Shown in pieces: positions 7,877 to 14,708 of a stretch of DNA of 20,402 nt. The translations under genes were made by a program, and so were the position numbers. The notes under the pieces are model-generated. The model was not told the DNA's origin and searched no databases. It was given only the letters and a program-made list of their open reading frames with translations. Position 1 is the stretch's first letter. Each line of letters opens with the position of its first letter. The DNA comes from Planctomycetota bacterium (GTDB lineage Bacteria; Planctomycetota; Planctomycetia; Pirellulales; Pirellulaceae): NCBI GenBank assembly GCA_029259935.1, contig JAJDEH010000032.1:1-20402 (forward strand). The letters are read 5' to 3'.

Positions 7877-8437
7877 TCAGCCTCGACGCCTCGCGACTTC
7901 GTAGCCTCGGACCATGTCGTCAAATGATCCTGCCTCAGCGTCCTGCGGGGAAAGCAGAGGATCGAGAACGGGCCAAGTCAGATTGAGGGCGGGATCGTCC
8001 CAGGCGCAGCCGAATTCGTCCTGCATCGACCAGCCCTCGCTCAAGCCGTACAAGTAGGCGCCCCGCTCCTTGAAGTAGAAGCCATGCGCCACGCCGACGG
8101 GAATCTGGACCGCGCATGGCGCATCGGATGAAAGCGTCAAAACGGCCGACGCACCGAAGGAGCCGCTCCCGCGCCGCGCGTCATGCAGACCGAGCAGCAT
8201 TTCGCCCTCGATCGCGATCAAGTAATCGTCGTGGCGGACATGCAGATGGACGCCGCGGAGCGCGTTGGCCTCGCTTCGCACCCAGTTCCATTGTTTTAGA
8301 TCGGACGCGTCCTGCCACGACCGACGCCAAAGCTCGACCAGCGCGCCGCGATCGTCCTTTTGAACCTTCAAGTCATAGACGTGCAAACCGCAAATACGGT
8401 CAAAGGAGTCTTTTAAGAAGACGCGATGATCGAGCAT
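7877..8437 (-). CDS. RmlC-like cupin (dTDP-4-dehydrorhamnose 3,5-epimerase family), probably altered substrate
   Basis: This 186-residue cupin follows the RmlC pattern: DDRGALVELWR (28-38), RGVHLH (61-66) with the catalytic His at 64, IEGEM (76-80), IPVGVAHGFY (112-121), and a C-terminal EFGCAWDDPALNLTWP (141-156) that is close to the RmlC consensus. RmlC enzymes epimerise C3 and C5 of 4-keto sugar nucleotides. The Lys of the usual QGKLV motif is replaced by Asp (HDDYL), and the usual DYY tyrosines are Glu-Gly-Trp here (134-136). The chemistry may therefore differ, for example epimerisation at one carbon or a GDP-heptose substrate. ATG 8437 was chosen because a G-rich ribosome site ends six bases before it; ATG 8443 is an alternative. 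It is first in the minus-strand set with the oxidoreductase and GT2. Confidence 0.8.
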   Translation of the reverse strand: MLDHRVFLKDSFDRICGLHVYDLKVQKDDRGALVELWRRSWQDASDLKQWNWVRSEANALRGVHLHVRHDDYLIAIEGEMLLGLHDARRGSGSFGASAVLTLSSDAPCAVQIPVGVAHGFYFKERGAYLYGLSEGWSMQDEFGCAWDDPALNLTWPVLDPLLSPQDAEAGSFDDMVRGYEVARRRG

Positions 8438-8443
8438 GGCCAT

Positions 8444-8559
8444 CCCCCCTGTTCGGCGACCATGCCATCAATATTCAGCAAATTAAATTACTGATATCAT
8501 GTCGCCAATTACGATATTCCACTGGTTGTTGACAACCAGCAACAGCGGAGTCCGGCGGT
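8444..8559 (-). promoter_or_regulatory. AT-rich spacer with an 18-bp dyad, likely promoter/operator of the cupin operon
   Basis: This 116-base gap between hddC and the cupin gene is much richer in A and T than its surroundings (about 8466-8520). At 8522-8539 it holds a perfect dyad, CTGGTTGT-TG-ACAACCAG. On the minus strand a TTGTCA lies inside the dyad, with TAAT-type hexamers about 17-18 bases on, so a promoter overlapped by an operator is plausible. Hairpin formation is also possible, but there is no T-run. No binding protein can be named. Confidence 0.4.
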
Positions 8560-9279
8560 TCAGCGATCGAGCGCCGATATGAAGTCGCCCGCCGCTGCGT
8601 AGGTCTCCGGTAGTCCGATGTCGATGAACGGCGACTCGAACACGCATCCGGCTAAACGCCCCCCGGCGCACAATTCCGGAAACCAGTCTCGTTCTGCGGA
8701 AAAGGCGACGCCCTCGGGTTTTGTCATCAATGCAGCGCGCTCAATCAGGTACACGCCGGCGTTGATCAGGCCGGCTCCTTGCTTTTCGTCTTTTTCGGAA
8801 AATTTCCGGATGACGCCGGCTTCGTCACACGACACGGCGCCATATCGCGCTACGTCCTCGACGTTGGCCAAGGCCATAGTGACGGTCGCTCCGGATTGTT
8901 CATGGGCCGCGCGTAGGTCTGGCAACCGCCACTTCAAGAGACTGTCTCCGTTAAGGCCGAGCAAGAACTCGGAGTCGGCGGCCTTTGCGGCGTTGCGCAA
9001 TCCGCCTCCGGTCCCCAATAACTCTTTCTCTACGACAAACTCGAGAGGCACCTTTGCGGGGAAGCGTTCAAAATGGTCGATGACTGCGTCCGACATGTAC
9101 CCCAACGCAAGAACGGCCTTGCGCACGCCCGGCTGCGCAGCCAGCCAATTGAGTTGATGTTCAAGAAACGGTCGACCAAGAACAGGCGCAAGCGGTTTTG
9201 GGAGATCCGGGACCGCCGACCTCAGCCGTCGTCCCTCGCCGCCCGCCAGGATGACTGCGTCCACCAGATCCGTTGTCAT
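8560..9279 (-). CDS. hddC: D-glycero-alpha-D-manno-heptose 1-phosphate guanylyltransferase
   Basis: This is a 239-residue nucleotidyltransferase of the RfbA/ManC fold. The N-terminus has AVILAGGEGRRLR (8-20), then VPDLPKPLAPVLGRPFLEHQ (23-42), a stretch typical of HddC. GTGGGLRNA and LGLNGDS follow; the Asp of the GD pair binds metal. The known reaction joins GTP and D-glycero-D-manno-heptose 1-phosphate to give GDP-heptose, the precursor of heptose in capsules, O-antigens and S-layer glycans. AGGAG lies six bases before the ATG. The gene is divergent from gmhB and hddA, which make its substrate, with only 75 bases between the starts. A general hexose-1-phosphate nucleotidyltransferase is the alternative, but the neighbours argue for heptose. 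Confidence 0.85.
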   Translation of the reverse strand: MTTDLVDAVILAGGEGRRLRSAVPDLPKPLAPVLGRPFLEHQLNWLAAQPGVRKAVLALGYMSDAVIDHFERFPAKVPLEFVVEKELLGTGGGLRNAAKAADSEFLLGLNGDSLLKWRLPDLRAAHEQSGATVTMALANVEDVARYGAVSCDEAGVIRKFSEKDEKQGAGLINAGVYLIERAALMTKPEGVAFSAERDWFPELCAGGRLAGCVFESPFIDIGLPETYAAAGDFISALDR

Positions 9280-9293
9280 GCAAGGCTCCTTGC
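9280..9293 (-). promoter_or_regulatory. Palindrome over the hddC ribosome site
   Basis: GCAAGG-AG-CCTTGC read on the minus strand ends directly before the hddC ATG and contains its AGGAG. In RNA a five-pair stem with a GAGC loop could form. This small element is the third case in the window of a ribosome site inside an inverted repeat. The rest of the 75-base divergent region must hold promoters for both directions, but no clear -35/-10 pair is seen. Confidence 0.35.
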
Positions 9294-9354
9294 CCGAACT
9301 TCGATCCCCTTCTAGTCATCGCAAGGTCAAATCGAAAGCGCGCGAGCGTATGGC

Positions 9355-9975
9355 ATGCTGCTGGACAATGGATGTTACGCCCGTTTCCGCGAGGGAACCC
9401 TATCGAACGCCGGACGCGCTTGCCTGTTTTTGGATCGTGACGGCGTCGTCGTTGAGGAAATCGGCTATCTCGGCCGCCGAGAGGACGTCAGGCTGATTCC
9501 CGGGGCTGCGGCCGTCGTCGCGCGCGCCAACCGGCTCGGCTGGGCAGTCGGGCTAGTCACAAATCAGGCCGGAATAGGTCGTGGCTATTTCGAGTGGGAC
9601 GCATTCGACGACGTGCAATCGGAAATCGAGGCTCTAGTCGCTGCAGACTCAGGGGTGCTCGATTTCGTCCTCGCGTGCCCTCATCATCGCAACGCAATGG
9701 TGGCCCAATACGCCGACCCCGACCACGCCTGGCGCACACCTAAACCGGGTATGCTCCTGCACGCCGCACAACGACTAGACGTTGAATTGCCGAAGTCGAT
9801 CATGGTTGGAGACAAGCAAAGCGATTGGGAGGCCGGCCGATCCGCCGGCGTCGGACGGCTTATCCATGTGTCGACCGGTCATGGGCTCAGGCACTTGACC
9901 TCCGCGTCAAAGTCGACAGACGTGACCTGCTTGGAATCAATCGCGGACGTTGCCGACTTGTTGACGCCGCGATGA
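9355..9975 (+). CDS. gmhB: D-glycero-D-manno-heptose 1,7-bisphosphate 7-phosphatase (HAD family)
   Basis: This is a 206-residue HAD phosphatase. Motif I is FLDRDGVV with Asp27 (nucleophile) and Asp29 (acid/base), motif II is VTNQAGIGRG (68-77), Lys130 (RTPKPGM) is motif III and VGDKQSDWEAG (151-161) with Asp153/157 is motif IV. GmhB removes the 7-phosphate from heptose 1,7-bisphosphate in the cytosol. The zinc site of E. coli GmhB is only half present: CPHH (108-111) remains, while the later Cys pair is replaced by Asp-His (DPDHAW). The ATG has only a weak ribosome site; about 25 residues precede the domain. hddA follows after 33 bases, so both are probably cotranscribed. Confidence 0.85.
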   Translation: MLLDNGCYARFREGTLSNAGRACLFLDRDGVVVEEIGYLGRREDVRLIPGAAAVVARANRLGWAVGLVTNQAGIGRGYFEWDAFDDVQSEIEALVAADSGVLDFVLACPHHRNAMVAQYADPDHAWRTPKPGMLLHAAQRLDVELPKSIMVGDKQSDWEAGRSAGVGRLIHVSTGHGLRHLTSASKSTDVTCLESIADVADLLTPR

Positions 9976-10008
9976 CGTGATTTCCGGTGCACGAAGGGAG
10001 CGTTTGCA

Positions 10009-10998
10009 TTGAAGGTTTGCCGCACTCCGGTCCGCATCAGCTTCTTTGGCGGTGGCACGGACTACCCTGATTATTTCAAGGATAACAAGGCCGCCGTTCT
10101 CGGCATGTCGATCGACAAGTTCGTCTACATCTCGGCTCTCCCGTTGGCGGGGATGGCCGAGCAACGCTACCGCGTAACCTATCGGCAAACCGAGTCCGTC
10201 GACGACGTCGCGGAAATCCAACACCCTGTCATCCGGTCGGTATTGGAGGAGTACGGGTTCGACGCCCCTCTGAACATCGCAACCATGTCGGATTACCCTG
10301 GCGGGACCGGGCTCGGAAGCTCTTCAGCTTTTACGGTCGGCTTCATAAACATCATTCAACATCTTCTTGGGCGGACGCCGACGAAGTACGAATTGGCGCG
10401 CGAAGCCATTCGGATCGAACAAGACGTCCTAAAAGAAAACGTCGGCGTGCAAGATCAAATCCACGCTGCATTCGGCGGCCTAAACCTCTATCGCATGCAC
10501 GCAACCGACTTTTCGATCCAACCAGTTCGGCTGTCCGCCGCGGTGCGCGACAGCCTGAATACCTCAATGCTTCTCGTCTACACGGGTGCGGATCGACACG
10601 CCCACGCCGTGCTCGAGGAACAGGTCGCCAACACGCGCGCGCGAAAAATCTCGAGCGAGCTCTCTCATCTCGTGGCGTTGGCGGAGGACGGCGTGCGCGT
10701 TTTAGAACAGGCTTCCCCTGATGAAGTGCTTCGAGATGTCGGAACTATGCTGAGCGACGCCTGGAAGACCAAGCGCGGCCTTTCGAGCACTTTGAGCAAC
10801 GATCGCATCGACGAGGTGTTCAACGCTGGGATCTCATTGGGTGCTTTCGGCGGAAAGCTTTGTGGCGCGGGCGGCGGCGGTTTCTTTTTGTTTTTAGCGT
10901 CGCCGGATACCCACCCAAGATTTATTGAGTCCTTTGGTGCAGCAGGGGTGTCCCGCATCGCGTTGTCGGAAGGTGGAAGCTCAATTGCTTCGTTTTGA
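10009..10998 (+). CDS. hddA: D-glycero-alpha-D-manno-heptose 7-phosphate 1-kinase (GHMP family)
   Basis: This 329-residue GHMP kinase begins KVCRTPVRISFFGGGTDYP, the usual HddA opening. Its ATP loop is PGGTGLGSSSAFTVG (97-111), and the C-terminal GHMP motif is GGKLCGAGGGGFFLF. HddA phosphorylates O1 of D-glycero-D-manno-heptose 7-phosphate; GmhB then removes the 7-phosphate and HddC adds GMP. Start is TTG at 10009, with AAGGGAG eight bases before it; the next residues already belong to the conserved domain. Length is normal and all motifs look intact. gmhA, the isomerase for the first step, is not in the window. Confidence 0.9.
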   Translation: MKVCRTPVRISFFGGGTDYPDYFKDNKAAVLGMSIDKFVYISALPLAGMAEQRYRVTYRQTESVDDVAEIQHPVIRSVLEEYGFDAPLNIATMSDYPGGTGLGSSSAFTVGFINIIQHLLGRTPTKYELAREAIRIEQDVLKENVGVQDQIHAAFGGLNLYRMHATDFSIQPVRLSAAVRDSLNTSMLLVYTGADRHAHAVLEEQVANTRARKISSELSHLVALAEDGVRVLEQASPDEVLRDVGTMLSDAWKTKRGLSSTLSNDRIDEVFNAGISLGAFGGKLCGAGGGGFFLFLASPDTHPRFIESFGAAGVSRIALSEGGSSIASF

Positions 10999-11082
10999 GT
11001 CAAACCGCCAGCGCACTTCTGGGGATGAGCGTGCCGTCACCGATGAGCGTCCAAAAGCGTATCACGATGCATCGCGTTTACA

Positions 11083-11099
11083 ATTCCAGTACGTGGAAT
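11083..11099. promoter_or_regulatory. Small dyad in the 230-base gap before the sulfotransferases
   Basis: ATTCCA-GTACG-TGGAAT is a six-base-arm dyad in the gap between hddA and the first sulfotransferase. A TTGACC follows at 11102-11107 and could be a -35 element. Just upstream the nine-base word GATGAGCGT occurs twice as a direct repeat (11024-11032 and 11042-11050). These may be parts of the sulfotransferase promoter. No -10 box is convincing and no other gene is seen between 10999 and 11228. Confidence 0.25.
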
Positions 11100-11228
11100 G
11101 ATTGACCCCATGTGTGCAATCGTGCACGTGATCTCCTAGTTCAAAACCGTTGCAGCTCGATGTTGAAAGCTAGCACCGTGCGATGCGTGGCTTGGCTCGC
11201 CACGTTAGGTTTCGTCTGCACGCAGTGA

Positions 11229-12050
11229 ATGTTAGGCCTTCCAAAAATGACAGACCACCTGTTTATCGTCGGCCCTGGCCGTAGCGGCACAAGCATCCTC
11301 CTAAGGGTCTTCAACGCCTCGCGCGACATCTACCTTTTCTCCGAGCTTCACGCGCCAATCTACAAGGCATGGCCAAAATTTCGCAACCAAATCAAAGGCG
11401 TGCACTGGGCGGACGGATTCTTGGCAGAAAAGCGCCGACTTGGGCAAAAGAACAAGGGCGCGGACGATGGCATGCTCACCGGCCGACTTGATCTGAAAGA
11501 TCCGATCGAAGCGTACGCGATCCCTTCGGGGTACCGGTACGTCGGTGAAAAGGTGGCTTTGTTCTACGGGCGAAGAATCGCAGAATCGGTGCCCGGTTTT
11601 TTTGAGCAAAATTTCCCCGATGCTCGCTTCGTGTGCACACTGCGCCGCCCGTCTAATGTCTACTTTTCAGCAGAAGACCTCCGCAAAACGACCCCATGGG
11701 GATTCAATCCCGAACGAGCCCTGGGCAACACGGCGGCCGCCGTACGCGCAACTTGCGCGCTCGCGCGACGGATGAAACACAGCCGGCTTTTGCCGCTCGA
11801 ATTCATGGACGCCAAGGTACTGACTGAAGTGGGCAACTGGCTTGCGGTTCCCGAACTCGAACCGAATTGGCGAAAATTCGCTCGCCCGAACCGCCCAAAG
11901 CACTATGGAGATCGGCTCGCGAACTTGGACGGAAGGATTCTGAGCGGGCTGGCGGCGCTGGACGCCTGGTATGAAGGTGCGCTCGATGATCACGATGCAC
12001 TTATTCGCGGCCCAGGCGACGCAATCACATCGGCTTCAATGGACTGCTGA
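11229..12050 (+). CDS. Sulfotransferase, PAPS-dependent
   Basis: This is a protein of up to 273 residues with the sulfotransferase P-loop FIVGPGRSGTS (12-22), which binds the 5'-phosphosulfate of PAPS, and a second motif TLRRPSNVYFSAEDL (137-151) whose Arg139/140 and Ser147 match the 3'-phosphate site. It would move a sulfate group to a hydroxyl, here most likely on a glycan. The start is either ATG 11229 or ATG 11247. The latter begins six residues later, nine residues before the P-loop. Neither has a strong ribosome site. A second sulfotransferase follows within 20 bases. The region is visibly less GC-rich than the heptose genes, which hints at separate acquisition. Confidence 0.8.
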   Translation: MLGLPKMTDHLFIVGPGRSGTSILLRVFNASRDIYLFSELHAPIYKAWPKFRNQIKGVHWADGFLAEKRRLGQKNKGADDGMLTGRLDLKDPIEAYAIPSGYRYVGEKVALFYGRRIAESVPGFFEQNFPDARFVCTLRRPSNVYFSAEDLRKTTPWGFNPERALGNTAAAVRATCALARRMKHSRLLPLEFMDAKVLTEVGNWLAVPELEPNWRKFARPNRPKHYGDRLANLDGRILSGLAALDAWYEGALDDHDALIRGPGDAITSASMDC

Positions 12051-12068
12051 GGCACATTGGACGAGCCT

Positions 12069-12881
12069 ATGAATCAATCATTCGAGAACCACTTCATGGT
12101 GTTTTCCCGAACGCGATCGGGCACAACCGTGTTCGGCCACCTTCTCAACAGTTCAAAAGCGATCCACTGCTACGACGAGATTCTCAACTCGAAACATGAA
12201 TTCAACTATTACGCCTGGCTTGAGCAACAGGTCGTGGCGGAACCAAGGCGTGTTTATCCCGCACACTGGGAAAATAACTTCCAAGAGTATGTCCGTCATC
12301 TGGAACGCGCAGCGATCGAAAAAAAGGCGACGTCCACACTTATCGGCTGGGACATTAAAGTCGAAAACTTACCTCAATACGTCAAAGAGTGGGGCAGCAC
12401 GTTTTCTTTGGAGTTGCTCGATTTCGTATCAAATCTCGGCGCCTCCATAATTTACGTTCGACGGCGGAACGTCTTACGGCGGCATGTTTCCAATGCCCTA
12501 GCGCACAAGCGGAAGCTCTTTCACCAAAAACCTGGCGCGGAACGGTTTTCTTTCGAAAAGGTCCACATCGACGCACGCGCAGCGTTGCGAATGGCGCTTC
12601 ACGCGCACTCTGAAGACGACTCCATCGAAGATTATGTGCGTGGCAAGGCCCGAGCAGCGTGTTTTTACTATGAAGAATTCTTCCAAGATTCTAACGACAT
12701 TCAGTCCTGGTCGCCTCGCGTCATACAACGGTTGAATGACCATTTTCAAATCGATGATTTGGACGTCGCCCCGCGACTCCAAAAAGTTGCGCCGCAGAAA
12801 CTCGACGACGCGATCAAAAACATTGACGAAATCCGCCAACTTTTCTCTCGTAGCCACATCGCCTGGATGATCGAAGATTAG
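12069..12881 (+). CDS. Second sulfotransferase-family protein
   Basis: This is a 270-residue protein with P-loop VFSRTRSGTT (11-20 from this start) and a 3'-phosphate-type motif IIYVRRRNVLRRHVSNALA (about 127-145) with an Arg and a Ser in register. The middle and C-terminus match no domain I can name. It resembles bacterial sulfotransferases of the Stf0/glycan group more than the first copy, which it does not closely match in sequence, so it probably has another acceptor or position. A TTG start at 12057 with GAGG four bases upstream is an alternative to ATG 12069. Base composition is AT-richer than most of the window. Its stop codon overlaps that of the convergent FkbM gene. Confidence 0.75.
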   Translation: MNQSFENHFMVFSRTRSGTTVFGHLLNSSKAIHCYDEILNSKHEFNYYAWLEQQVVAEPRRVYPAHWENNFQEYVRHLERAAIEKKATSTLIGWDIKVENLPQYVKEWGSTFSLELLDFVSNLGASIIYVRRRNVLRRHVSNALAHKRKLFHQKPGAERFSFEKVHIDARAALRMALHAHSEDDSIEDYVRGKARAACFYYEEFFQDSNDIQSWSPRVIQRLNDHFQIDDLDVAPRLQKVAPQKLDDAIKNIDEIRQLFSRSHIAWMIED

Positions 12882-12903
12882 ACAGTCGATCCATCACGTT
12901 TTT
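12866..12903 (+). terminator. Candidate Rho-independent terminator of the sulfotransferase genes
   Basis: GAT-GATCGA (12866-12874) pairs with TCGATC-C-ATC (12886-12895) with one bulge and an 11-base loop, followed after three bases by TTTTT (12899-12903). The hairpin spans the stop codon of the second sulfotransferase and the end of the convergent FkbM gene. It could stop plus-strand transcription before it enters the opposite operon. Confidence 0.35.
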
Positions 12904-13924
12904 CGAAAGTTAACTGCGCCACCGCTCGGACGAGGTCGGATGCGTCAGGAACACTGCGATGAACGAGCAGCAAGTCTGTTTTCTTGACCGGCTTCTCTTC
13001 TATTTGAGCGCAAAGCGCATTGATGTCGGCGCGATCGATTGGTCGACTCCATCGGGGCCATAGCGCTTCACCCAAATCGACCACGTAGTACGAGTCGAAC
13101 ATGAAGTCCGCATACTGGGCAATTCCTACGCGCTTGTTGCGCTGCCAGCCGCGGAACTCCACGACGCACACTCCAAATCGATCGCGATGTGCGCCCATGC
13201 CTTCAAACACTTCGGGCTCAAACCCCTCGACGTCGATCTTCACAACGCCGAACTCGTCCTTATCCATTCGCGATCCATACGATTCAAGCGTTGTTGATCG
13301 AACAATCCGCGATAGGCTGCGGACAGCCCCCTCTTTCTTTTTCGCCACTCCCATGCGCCCGCCCAAGCTGCGCGAAGGGGAGAACGTATAAAGAACCGGA
13401 CCAGATAAATCACCTACTGCCGCCCGCACGAGCTCCGCCTCTGGCGTGAGCTGATTGATCTCCAAATTCGCCTGAATTATTGACTGCGTCGGACCGGGTT
13501 CGAAACACTTCACGGGAAGGGAGATGTTTAGTTCCCGCGCAATAACGCCCGCAAGCACGCTAAATATGCCTATATGACCGCCGACATCGAACGCCGTGAC
13601 GCGCTTGTTGCGCGATCGAAAGTGTTCAAGCACGGGTCGCAAATAGTATCGCGCGTCGACGCGGCTTTCCGCACGCAATTCTCTAAACGTGGACGCGAGT
13701 CTTTCGGAACCGAACTCGCGAGTGAAGCTTGCCGGATTTCCTCGCTTATTCGGGCGTACGCGCAAATAGCGTCGCGTTGATTCCGCCAGTGTTGGGAGAA
13801 ACAGGCCGTATCCGTCAAAAATCGCGAACTCGATTTCGTTCTCAAACAGAACGAGCTGCGCCGCGACCTCAAGGTCCTTCGCGCGCTGCTCATCCGAATC
13901 GATAGTTGCGGTATTATCGTTCAT
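12878..13924 (-). CDS. FkbM-family SAM-dependent methyltransferase
   Basis: This is a 348-residue protein. Residues 108-260 are an FkbM methyltransferase: VTAFDVGGHIGIFSVLAG (109-126, SAM loop), KCFEPGP (139-145), VVKIDVEGFEPEVFEG (227-242) and VVEFRGW (254-260). The N-terminal 100 residues are family-variable, and the last 60 look like a variable cap. FkbM enzymes O-methylate sugars or polyketides; in polysaccharide loci they usually methylate a glycan hydroxyl. The start is ATG 13924; a TTG directly before it extends the frame by one codon. It is the last gene of the minus-strand operon, 82 bases after the TylF-like gene. Confidence 0.85.
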   Translation of the reverse strand: MNDNTATIDSDEQRAKDLEVAAQLVLFENEIEFAIFDGYGLFLPTLAESTRRYLRVRPNKRGNPASFTREFGSERLASTFRELRAESRVDARYYLRPVLEHFRSRNKRVTAFDVGGHIGIFSVLAGVIARELNISLPVKCFEPGPTQSIIQANLEINQLTPEAELVRAAVGDLSGPVLYTFSPSRSLGGRMGVAKKKEGAVRSLSRIVRSTTLESYGSRMDKDEFGVVKIDVEGFEPEVFEGMGAHRDRFGVCVVEFRGWQRNKRVGIAQYADFMFDSYYVVDLGEALWPRWSRPIDRADINALCAQIEEKPVKKTDLLLVHRSVPDASDLVRAVAQLTFEKRDGSTV

Positions 13925-14006
13925 CAATCACCAATCTCAGCGCGCATTTCCTTAGCTTTGCGCATGAGATGCGCGCATTCGCCCCACCGCCGCTCGGATG
14001 AAACGT

Positions 14007-14696
14007 CTATATCTTCACGACGACCGCTTGGCGCGTGTGCAGGACGATCGGGCGCTCCGGCTTGTCGGCGAAAAATTCGTCGACTGCTCCTCGCGCGCCT
14101 GGGCACGACATCCAACCATAGTCATCGAAGACCATAGCTCCTCCGCGTGCAAGCCGGGGGTAGATAAACTCGCAGCTCGATTTGATCGGGTGGTAAATAT
14201 CTAAGTCGATGTGAGCCAACGTGATTCGCGCGTTTTCTAGGCCGGCGTATGTGTCTGGTACCAAGCCCGGACGAAAATCGACGTTGTCGTTCTTCGTTTT
14301 GGCGATCCGCTCTTTGACTAGATCAAGCGACGTATCTGCGAAGTCGCCCGCTTTGTGCAAGTCCCGCGATGGGTCGGTTTCAGGCATTCCCTCAAATGTA
14401 TCAAACAATCGCAACTCTACGCAGTAGTCTTTTGCGAGCGCGGACAAGAATACTGCAGTGTCGCCTCGCCAAACTCCCGCTTCCCAAATCTCGCCTTTCT
14501 CCAATGCGAACGCTTGAACCGCGAGTTCGTGCATGTAGTAGCAATCGACACGCCTTCCCTTGTTCGCTCCGGATCCCAAGAACAACTTGCCGAACTCGCC
14601 GTAGTATTCCCAAGGTGAAAATATCGGAGCATCGCCGATTGGAAGCTCATTCAGATAGAACTTTCGATCTGGCACGTCTCGATAAGTGATCGCCAT
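14007..14696 (-). CDS. TylF/MycF-family (macrocin O-methyltransferase-like) sugar O-methyltransferase
   Basis: This is a 229-residue protein with the TylF-family pattern: GEIWEAGVWRGDTA (68-81, SAM loop), LFDTFEGMPETD (97-108), HIDLDIYHPIKSSCEF (162-177) and MVFDDYGW (188-195), CPGARGAVDEFF (198-209). Asp164, Asp166, Asp191 and Asp192 are placed like the metal-binding acids of this Mg-dependent family, which methylates sugar hydroxyls of antibiotics and glycans. Length is typical. The start ATG has GGAG/AAGG before it and sits 12 bases after the previous stop. With the FkbM and class I genes it makes three methyltransferases in one operon. Confidence 0.85.
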   Translation of the reverse strand: MAITYRDVPDRKFYLNELPIGDAPIFSPWEYYGEFGKLFLGSGANKGRRVDCYYMHELAVQAFALEKGEIWEAGVWRGDTAVFLSALAKDYCVELRLFDTFEGMPETDPSRDLHKAGDFADTSLDLVKERIAKTKNDNVDFRPGLVPDTYAGLENARITLAHIDLDIYHPIKSSCEFIYPRLARGGAMVFDDYGWMSCPGARGAVDEFFADKPERPIVLHTRQAVVVKI

Positions 14697-14708
14697 GCCG
14701 CCTTCTCC

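Noticed and set aside
7873..7923. Longer N-terminus for the Gfo/Idh/MocA protein
   Set aside because: It would overlap the cupin gene by about 47 bases; the ATG at 7872 has a ribosome site and begins exactly at the Rossmann strand.
11141..11329. Small minus-strand frame before and over the first sulfotransferase start
   Set aside because: It overlaps the P-loop coding region, has no recognisable feature and no ribosome site.
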